Below, in pieces: positions 59,074 through 64,000 of a stretch of DNA of 64,000 nt (the stretch's first letter is position 1; every line of letters starts with the position of its first letter). Position numbers and translations under genes: made by a program. The stretch comes from a virus. The DNA is taken from positions 1 to 64,000 of IMG/VR virus record IMGVR_UViG_3300034198_012226; one strand, 5' to 3'. A model generated the notes under the pieces. The model did not search any database. It was not told the origin of the DNA and saw only the letters and a list, made by a program, of their open reading frames with translations.

Positions 59074-60107
59074 GCAGCCTTCTGCTGTGGGGTGGCCACG
59101 CCAGCGCGTTCAGCAGCGATGGCTTCCTCGATCTCCGGGGTGAACTTGTCCTGGAGCTGGAGCATCAGCTTAATCGCCGCGCCGGTCAACTCCACCGGGT
59201 ACATCTCGGTGTCCACGATATTGCGCGGCTTCTTGATCTTGTCCGGCAAGGCGAAGGCAAGGTCACGCGCCGTCTTGGCCTGGGCTTCCTGGCGCTTCTT
59301 CAGGGCCTTGGCTGCGGCCTTCGCAGCGGCCTCCTGTTCGGCTTTCTGGGCGGCGGTGACACTTCCCTCGTCCTCGCCCTCGTTTTCGCCGCCTGCGTCG
59401 TTCTGGGCGGTCTGCTCGTGCTTCGGCGTGACCTTGGTCTCACCCTTGCCCGCAGCCTTGTCCAGCGCGGCCATGATTTCTTCGTAGGCTTTCTCGCCGT
59501 GCTTCTTGTGGTACTTGACCGCTTCCTCGGCGGCGATCTTGTTGGCGCGCACCAGAGCCTTCACGTCGTCCGGCAGCTTCGAGATCACGATCAGACGGTC
59601 GATCCAGCCGACCGACTTGTTCAGTTCCTTGGCGATCTCCTCACGGGTGCAGCCGTCTTCACGGTACCAGATCGTGTGGTCAGCCTGTTCGATTGGCGTG
59701 AGGTGCTCGCCCTGGTTGGCCTTGAAGGACAGGCTGCGGGCCTGGCGTTCGGTGCCGGTGAAGCGGATCACTTCGTATTCGGTGATGCCCTTCTCGCCGC
59801 GTTCACGCATGGCTTTGTCAGCGCGGCACGCTGCGGTGTAGCGGCACTCGCCGTCAACGATCTCGGCGGTGTTGCCGTCCATGGCCATGCGGACGATTGG
59901 GAGCGGGACGAAGTCGCCAGCCTCGTAGGCAGCTTGCAGCTCGGCGATCTTGGCCTGGGTCTCGGGCTTTTGCAGATCGCGGGGGTTGAAGCCCTGCTTG
60001 ACGCTGATGCGATTCAGCGGCAGCTTGAGGTGCTCGGCCTTCTTCACGTCTTCGTTCTCACGCTCGAACTCGCGGAAGTTTTTGGCTGGCTTGGTATTTG
60101 CGGACAT
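59070..60107 (-). CDS. ParB-like DNA-binding protein
   Basis: A 345-residue protein with the ParB/Srx N-terminal domain. LNRISVKQGFNPRDL is box I-like, and DGECRYTAACRA corresponds to the GExRxxA nucleotide-binding motif of CTP-dependent ParB proteins. A helix-turn-helix follows near residues 145 to 180 (CTREEIAKELNKSVGWIDRL). The C-terminal 130 residues are a charged, Ala-rich helix and end. No ParA gene is present in the window. It is a candidate reader of the dispersed 15-bp motif. Confidence 0.85.
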   Translation of the reverse strand: MSANTKPAKNFREFERENEDVKKAEHLKLPLNRISVKQGFNPRDLQKPETQAKIAELQAAYEAGDFVPLPIVRMAMDGNTAEIVDGECRYTAACRADKAMRERGEKGITEYEVIRFTGTERQARSLSFKANQGEHLTPIEQADHTIWYREDGCTREEIAKELNKSVGWIDRLIVISKLPDDVKALVRANKIAAEEAVKYHKKHGEKAYEEIMAALDKAAGKGETKVTPKHEQTAQNDAGGENEGEDEGSVTAAQKAEQEAAAKAAAKALKKRQEAQAKTARDLAFALPDKIKKPRNIVDTEMYPVELTGAAIKLMLQLQDKFTPEIEEAIAAERAGVATPQQKAA

Positions 60108-60163
60108 GGTGGTATCTCTCATGATTTGAGGTTGGATGGGTACTGCGGGAAGGGTGCTGCGGG

Positions 60164-60385
60164 TTACTGCTTGGACTGGCTGTCCGGAACGTCGGGATCG
60201 AACTCCACGAAGTAACCGTTGCCCTCGACACGCTTCTTCTCGTGGCACTGGGACGGTTTGAAATCGTGGGTGCCCATCAGGACGAAGCACAGGGCATTGG
60301 CAAGTCGCAGTGCCCTGGTACGGCTGCTTGGGTAGTAGTGCTTGACCACCTTATCGTCCGAGCGTCCGAAGTGGATGGCGTACAT
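60164..60385 (-). CDS. small protein, unknown
   Basis: A 73-residue basic protein with GAGGAAACCC before the ATG. YAIHFGRSDDKVVKHYYPS and GNGYFVEFDPDVP suggest a compact beta fold. No family recognised. It follows a terminator on the leftward strand. Confidence 0.6.
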   Translation of the reverse strand: MYAIHFGRSDDKVVKHYYPSSRTRALRLANALCFVLMGTHDFKPSQCHEKKRVEGNGYFVEFDPDVPDSQSKQ

Positions 60386-60403
60386 GGGTTTCCTCGGTAG
60401 GGC

Positions 60404-60433
60404 TGAAAAAAGACCACCCGGTGAGGGGTGGTC
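60404..60433 (-). terminator. terminator after the 60.5-kb gene
   Basis: GACCACCC and GGGTGGTC pair over five bases and are followed by TTTTTTC on the minus strand. Confidence 0.92.
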
Positions 60434-60465
60434 GAAAGTCCAAAACTAGGGATGTCCTGAAAGAG

Positions 60466-60480
60466 ACGCACTCAGTGTAG
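60466..60480 (-). repeat. dispersed 15-bp motif, site 22 (intergenic)
   Basis: ACGCACTCAGTGTAG in the gap upstream of a terminator. It is enclosed by ATGTCCT (60452) and AGGACAT (60479), a 7-bp inverted repeat. Confidence 0.8.
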
Positions 60481-60499
60481 GACATTCCTGCCGGAAAGT

Positions 60500-60727
60500 C
60501 TAGCGACCGGCTGCAATGGACGTGACGGAGGCCACACCATTATCGGCTGGAGCAGGCTCCAGGCGGCGCACGCGGGCCTTCAGGGTCTGCACCTGGGCAG
60601 TCCAGTGTTCGAGTGCGGCCTGGGCTTCCAGGAGGTCGAGCTGCGCCTGGTGGTGCTGGTCGGCGGCGACCTGGGCGACCGGCGTGCGACCAAACTTGGC
60701 GGTGAGCCATGCGATGAGGTTTTTCAT
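60500..60727 (-). CDS. small coiled-coil protein, unknown
   Basis: A 75-residue protein with AAGGAACCC before the ATG. It begins with a short amphipathic helix (MKNLIAWLTAKFG) and continues as a helix rich in Ala, Gln and Leu (LDLLEAQAALEHWTAQVQTLKARVRRL). Such small proteins often oligomerise. Function unknown. Confidence 0.6.
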   Translation of the reverse strand: MKNLIAWLTAKFGRTPVAQVAADQHHQAQLDLLEAQAALEHWTAQVQTLKARVRRLEPAPADNGVASVTSIAAGR

Positions 60728-61020
60728 TTGGGTTCCTTGTTGTACTTCCGGTTCAAGATGGCCACGATTTCCAGGGCCTCGTACTTGCGGTGCCAGCCGC
60801 GCCGCACGGCGACGTTGTAGTGCGGGTGGTGGCGGCGCGGCACGTCGGGACGGGCCACGATTTTGATGACGCGGTTCGGCTCGCGTCCGAACACATACCA
60901 GCCAGGCCCCTCGGCAGGCGAGCGATCCACGAAGAACTCCTCCGTGAAGCTGCGCTCTACGCCATAGCGGGTGTCGGTCATGGCGTACTCGGTTGGGGTC
61001 TCGGTCTTCCACTTAGGCAT
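60724..61020 (-). CDS. unknown protein
   Basis: A 98-residue protein with overlaps on both sides. The pattern GPGWYVFGREPNRVIKIV, then HPHYNVAVRRGWHRKYEAL, suggests a small basic beta-rich domain. No family recognised. Confidence 0.58.
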   Translation of the reverse strand: MPKWKTETPTEYAMTDTRYGVERSFTEEFFVDRSPAEGPGWYVFGREPNRVIKIVARPDVPRRHHPHYNVAVRRGWHRKYEALEIVAILNRKYNKEPK

Positions 61021-61708
61021 GGGGCTTCTCCTGTTTCAGTTCAATGACGCGCTGCGCCACCTTGAAGCGAGCGCCGTGGACTGTGAACCCGACGATGGCC
61101 TTGCGATTCGGGTCTTGACAGAGCTGGCACACCGAGCACGTCATGTACTCGACGGTCTGGGCAGGGCACACCGTGATCTTGCGGCCGGCTGGTGTCGTCT
61201 TCCCTTTCCAGCCTCGCGGCAGCATGGTCACGACCGGGCCTACACCCAGTGCAGCCAGCTCGTCGGCTTCCTCGACGGTGTCAGCCGAGAGGTTGACCGT
61301 GAAGCCGAGCTGGTTGGCGAGCTGCACCACGCGCTGGTTGTGCGGCGTCATCGGGTAGTGGGTGTAGGTGAAGCCCCGACGCCCTACGTTCGCTGCGGTC
61401 AGGCCAGCCAGGTAGAACTCGTCAATGACGTTGTCGGTGCCGATGAGATCGCCAGCCTGGTTGTGACGCCAGATTTGGTTCTTCTTCAGCTCCTTGATCC
61501 GGAACAGGAAGCCGTCCCAGGTGTAGCCCTTCTCACCACGGGTCACCTTGTCCCAGTGGATTTTCATGGGGAAGTTGTCGGCGTAGCAGCCGTTCCCCTT
61601 CAGTTGGCAAGCGTCGGGGCAAGTCTGTCGCCCCGACGTGGAGACCGGGATCGGCCCCGTCTTGCTGTTGCCCGACTCGCGCCGGAAGTACACCGTGATT
61701 TCGGTCAT
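61013..61708 (-). CDS. cysteine-rich protein (phage family, unknown)
   Basis: A 231-residue protein. Cysteines cluster in TCPDACQLKGNGCYADNF near residue 30 and in TVCPAQTVEYMTCSVCQLCQ near residue 185, eight in all, as if binding metal or an Fe-S cluster. The pattern is found in phage proteins that superficially resemble radical-SAM relatives, but the CxxxCxxC motif is not intact here. The middle has LTAANVGRRGFTYTHYPMTP. Confidence 0.55.
   Translation of the reverse strand: MTEITVYFRRESGNSKTGPIPVSTSGRQTCPDACQLKGNGCYADNFPMKIHWDKVTRGEKGYTWDGFLFRIKELKKNQIWRHNQAGDLIGTDNVIDEFYLAGLTAANVGRRGFTYTHYPMTPHNQRVVQLANQLGFTVNLSADTVEEADELAALGVGPVVTMLPRGWKGKTTPAGRKITVCPAQTVEYMTCSVCQLCQDPNRKAIVGFTVHGARFKVAQRVIELKQEKPHA
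61240..61254 (+). repeat. dispersed 15-bp motif, site 23
   Basis: CTACACCCAGTGCAG in the cysteine-rich gene. With flanks it is GGCCTACACCCAGTGCAGCC, an inverted repeat like that at site 2 on the other strand. Confidence 0.8.
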
Positions 61709-61721
61709 TGCTTTCCTTTCG

Positions 61722-61738
61722 CCCCGCTATGTGCGGGG
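61722..61738 (-). other. intergenic hairpin
   Basis: CCCCGC and GCGGGG pair over five bases between two leftward genes, without a T tract. It could be a weak terminator or a processing site. Confidence 0.45.
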
Positions 61739-61750
61739 TCGTTGCGGGTG

Positions 61751-62575
61751 CTAGGCACCCTTGGTGAAGAATTTGCGGGAGTCGTAGTTCAGGGTGACGC
61801 CGTCGCGGTGCGTGAGGCCGGTGGCGCTGTCGTTGTGCTTGAACACGACCAGCCAATCGTACTTGCCCTTGATGACGCTGTAGCCGGTGTTCGCCCAGTA
61901 GACGGTGTCTCCGGCCTCGACCCGCTGCTTGATCTCGTCCACGGTCATGCCGACCTTGTGCTGGAGGCGCTTCCGGTAGGAGTCCTCGACGGCGTCCTCG
62001 TACTTGTCCCACGACTGCTTCGAGAGCTGCTGGCCGCAGTGAGACATGCAGCGGTACTGCTGGCCGTCAGGAACGATGTGGAAGCCGTCTTCTTCGAGAC
62101 GCTCCTGCATGAACTCGGTGCGCAGCCAGGAGGCCGGGACGCCGTAGGCGAGGTAGTCACCGCTGTCGTCCAGGTTCCCGGCGTTCGGCACGCACGGGGA
62201 GCAGCGACCGCACTCGGTCAGGACAGGCGACTCGAACACGTACAGGTGCTGTGCGCCGCCGAGCCAGGACGTGCGGTACTTGACGCCTTCGTGCTCGCCT
62301 TCGTAGATCGGCTCGTTTGGTTCATAGCTGTCGTTGAAGTCCTGCTTGATCTGGTCTTCATCGAACTCAGGCGGCTCGCCGTCGTTGTCCTCGGCAGCTT
62401 CGACCAGGGCGTCGTGGGCACGCTTCATCTCGGCCAGGTGGTCTTCCCAGGCCGACTCGTAGTGCGCGTCCTTGCCGTGCTTGTAGCACAGGTCGTCCCA
62501 CAGGTCAGGGTCGATGCCGAAGGCATGGATGTAGCCGTAGGCGAAGCCGGTTTGGGGGTGGAGGTTGGCAAACAT
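61751..62575 (-). CDS. unknown acidic protein
   Basis: A 274-residue acidic protein with a strand-rich C-terminal half. Two cysteine pairs, TECGRCSPCVP near residue 120 and RCMSHCGQQ near residue 175, suggest metal binding. The C-terminal segment GDTVYWANTGYSVIKGKYDW resembles a small SH3-like domain. No family recognised. Confidence 0.58.
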   Translation of the reverse strand: MFANLHPQTGFAYGYIHAFGIDPDLWDDLCYKHGKDAHYESAWEDHLAEMKRAHDALVEAAEDNDGEPPEFDEDQIKQDFNDSYEPNEPIYEGEHEGVKYRTSWLGGAQHLYVFESPVLTECGRCSPCVPNAGNLDDSGDYLAYGVPASWLRTEFMQERLEEDGFHIVPDGQQYRCMSHCGQQLSKQSWDKYEDAVEDSYRKRLQHKVGMTVDEIKQRVEAGDTVYWANTGYSVIKGKYDWLVVFKHNDSATGLTHRDGVTLNYDSRKFFTKGA

Positions 62576-63255
62576 TAGCGCATCCCCCCGAACATCCGAC
62601 CCAGGGCCTCGCCGATCATGTCCTCGGCCCGCTTCTGCTTGGCCTTCTCCATCTTGGCAAGTACGGCCGGGGTTGGCGGCTCGATCTCGTACTCGTGGTT
62701 GTTCAGCACCTCGACCATGCGGTCGGCGACCTTCAGGTGCATCTCGCTCTTGTCGATCATGCCCTGGACTTCGGACATGACGCTGGCCATCAGGCCCGCC
62801 GCCTGGTTCTCGCCGGTCTTCGCGGTCGTGCGCTTCATGGCCTTCTCGATCTTGTCCCGCATCTTGACGTGGCCGTCGCGCTCCTCCTTCGTGTCGCGGT
62901 GGATTTCGCGCACCTTGCCGGTGATCTCGTCCAGGATGTCGGTGTGTTCGACGTACTCGGTGTCCCGGATGATGAGGGCGATCACGTTGCGCAGCGCCTG
63001 CATCGCGGTGGAGTTGATCTTCTCCTCCTCGGTGGCGCGGCCATCGTGGCGGTAGGTGCCGGTGGCGTCGTAGCGGGTACGGCGCTCGATGTCGGACAGC
63101 ACGTCGTAGGCTTCCTGGATCATCTGGAAGCGCATCTTGTCGCCGTCAGGCTTGTCGGGGTGGTGCTGCTGCGCCAGCTTGCGGTATGCCTTCTTGATTT
63201 CGGCCTTGCTCGCGTCGCGGGCTACACCGAGTGTTTCGTACAGATCGTGTTCCAT
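62575..63255 (-). CDS. J-domain (DnaJ-like) protein
   Basis: A 226-residue protein. Residues 1 to 65 are a clear J domain with the HPD motif in [10 protein letters not shown] and the helix II and III pattern ([23 protein letters not shown]). The rest is helical and charged, without the zinc or substrate domains of DnaJ, so it may recruit host DnaK to a phage target. Motif site 24 lies over codons 7 to 11. I start it at 63255 (AAGGG upstream). Confidence 0.85.
   Translation of the reverse strand: MEHDLYETLGVARDASKAEIKKAYRKLAQQHHPDKPDGDKMRFQMIQEAYDVLSDIERRTRYDATGTYRHDGRATEEEKINSTAMQALRNVIALIIRDTEYVEHTDILDEITGKVREIHRDTKEERDGHVKMRDKIEKAMKRTTAKTGENQAAGLMASVMSEVQGMIDKSEMHLKVADRMVEVLNNHEYEIEPPTPAVLAKMEKAKQKRAEDMIGEALGRMFGGMR
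63222..63236 (+). repeat. dispersed 15-bp motif, site 24
   Basis: CTACACCGAGTGTTT in the first codons of the J-domain gene (ACA CTC GGT GTA GCC), an unusual codon run for this genome. Confidence 0.78.
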
Positions 63256-63257
63256 GC

Positions 63258-63428
63258 TCAACCCTTCTTGAGTTGTTGGTAAGCCTGCGTGATGACGTGC
63301 CGCATTTTGCGACCCGAGATGATCACGCAGTTATCGGAGGTGCGGGTGGCCTGCCACCCTGGCTTGGTGCATTTGACTATGACGCCGAGCTGCACCAGCT
63401 CTCGACGCATTTGGGTCACGTCCGGCAT
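63258..63428 (-). CDS. 56-residue protein, unknown
   Basis: A small gene in the gap between the 63.4-kb frame and the J-domain gene, with TGATG overlaps on both ends. It encodes 56 residues ([19 protein letters not shown], then [13 protein letters not shown]). CRNS-like short beta then helix. The coupling to both neighbours supports it as a real gene. Confidence 0.6.
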   Translation of the reverse strand: MPDVTQMRRELVQLGVIVKCTKPGWQATRTSDNCVIISGRKMRHVITQAYQQLKKG

Positions 63429-64000
63429 CAGGTTCGATTCCGGCGCTTGGACTTCTTGGCCAGCTTCTTCTTGGCCCGATTCTCGGCGCTGCGGTACTTC
63501 TTGTTGTTGCCGTAACGCTGCGGTGTACCGGCCCAGGTCTGGAACGGTGGCGGTGCCGGTGCCGGGGAGGATTCCCAGGCCGTTGCCGCTTCTCCCCAGG
63601 AGGCAAGTGCTGCGGTGGCCAGCACCGACGCTATGCCAGCCTTGTTGAAGCTCCTGCCGATCCTGGAACCTCCGGTGACGACCATGGTGCGGTCATGCAC
63701 GCGCTGCATTGCTTCGGAGTCGTAGACGATCCTGGTAACTGCGCTCCGGATGTACTCCACGTCGTGAGGAATCTCGGCCCCGTGGAACTTGCCGTCCAGG
63801 ATTCGGATCGGCGGGCCTTCCGGCCTGATCGAAGCGATCCTGGCCTCCAGGTCGCTGAAGTCCATGGCTTCGACCCGCCTCGCCCACTCCTCGCGGCTGA
63901 TGCCCCAGTATTCCGGGGTGTCCATGCCGAGGGTGCAGACCATCGGCTCACCGAGCGGCACCTCGTGGAAGTTGGGCATGTCGCCCGGTGGCCACTCCAT
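63428..64000 (-). CDS. unknown protein, reaching the window edge
   Basis: At least 190 residues. The frame is still open at the last base, so the true start may lie outside. The N-terminal half has several DUF-like motifs that I cannot assign (MDTPEYWGISREEWARRVEA). The C-terminal third is Ala/Pro-rich and ends in a strongly basic tail (RAKKKLAKKSKRRNRT), which may bind nucleic acid. Function unknown. Confidence 0.6.
   Translation of the reverse strand: MEWPPGDMPNFHEVPLGEPMVCTLGMDTPEYWGISREEWARRVEAMDFSDLEARIASIRPEGPPIRILDGKFHGAEIPHDVEYIRSAVTRIVYDSEAMQRVHDRTMVVTGGSRIGRSFNKAGIASVLATAALASWGEAATAWESSPAPAPPPFQTWAGTPQRYGNNKKYRSAENRAKKKLAKKSKRRNRT

Noticed and set aside
1-64000. Lysogeny genes, CRISPR arrays, insertion sequences, tRNA or rRNA genes
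   Set aside because: I saw no integrase, repressor or excisionase, no regular short repeats with spacers, no transposase and no credible tRNA structure.

Overview
This window is a contiguous piece of a tailed double-stranded DNA phage with a long, non-contractile (siphovirus-type) tail. It has a lambda/HK97-style head module, a very long tape-measure gene, no contractile sheath gene, and no integrase, repressor or other lysogeny gene. The sequence is GC-rich by eye, with a strong preference for C or G at third codon positions. The host is probably a GC-rich Gram-negative bacterium, judging from the N-acetylmuramidase endolysin, the 3-TM-type holin, the DksA/TraR zinc finger and the sigma-70-like promoters. 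I cannot name the host or phage species. Both ends of the window cut into genes, so the genome is longer than 64 kb.

Layout: positions 1 to about 33.9 kb are read rightwards and hold the virion and lysis genes. In order these are terminase large subunit (partial), portal, S49 protease, Ala-rich scaffold, decoration protein, major capsid protein, head-tail connectors, tail tube, G/GT tail chaperones joined by a -1 frameshift site, tape measure, distal tail and tip proteins, a cysteine-peptidase-like protein, an endolysin, tail-fibre accessory genes including a cupin, and a holin. Several transcription units are separated by terminator-promoter pairs. From 34 to 64 kb the genes are read leftwards and hold DNA metabolism. 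In the order they are transcribed (64 kb down to 34 kb) these are small unknown genes, a J-domain protein, a ParB-like protein, KTSC-dUTPase, an SF2 helicase, an AEP primase-helicase, an abundant-looking acidic protein with its own promoter, GroES, a DnaQ-like exonuclease, a dATP/dGTP diphosphohydrolase-like protein, a DksA/TraR finger, a family A DNA polymerase split over two separated genes, a PD-(D/E)xK nuclease, a B12-dependent ribonucleotide reductase, DNA ligase, SbcD, SbcC, a SLOG protein, thymidylate synthase and a frame-disrupted HNH endonuclease. The two modules converge at a terminator near 33.92 kb. Genes are tightly packed, often with ATGA overlaps, and no gene-free stretch exceeds 300 bases. 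The longest, 51945-52107, is a promoter and structured leader.

The most striking signal not explained by genes is a dispersed 15-bp near-palindrome, consensus CTACACTGAGTGTAG. I located 24 copies by eye, spread at intervals of roughly 0.8 to 4.9 kb across both modules, inside and between genes. Inside genes the copies force unusual codons, so selection appears to act on the DNA itself. Because the phage also encodes a ParB-like protein with a helix-turn-helix, a parS-like partition or nucleoprotein-organising system is an attractive but unproven reading. A second notable feature is the PolA homologue cut in the middle of its 3'-5' exonuclease domain, with three unrelated small genes between the halves.
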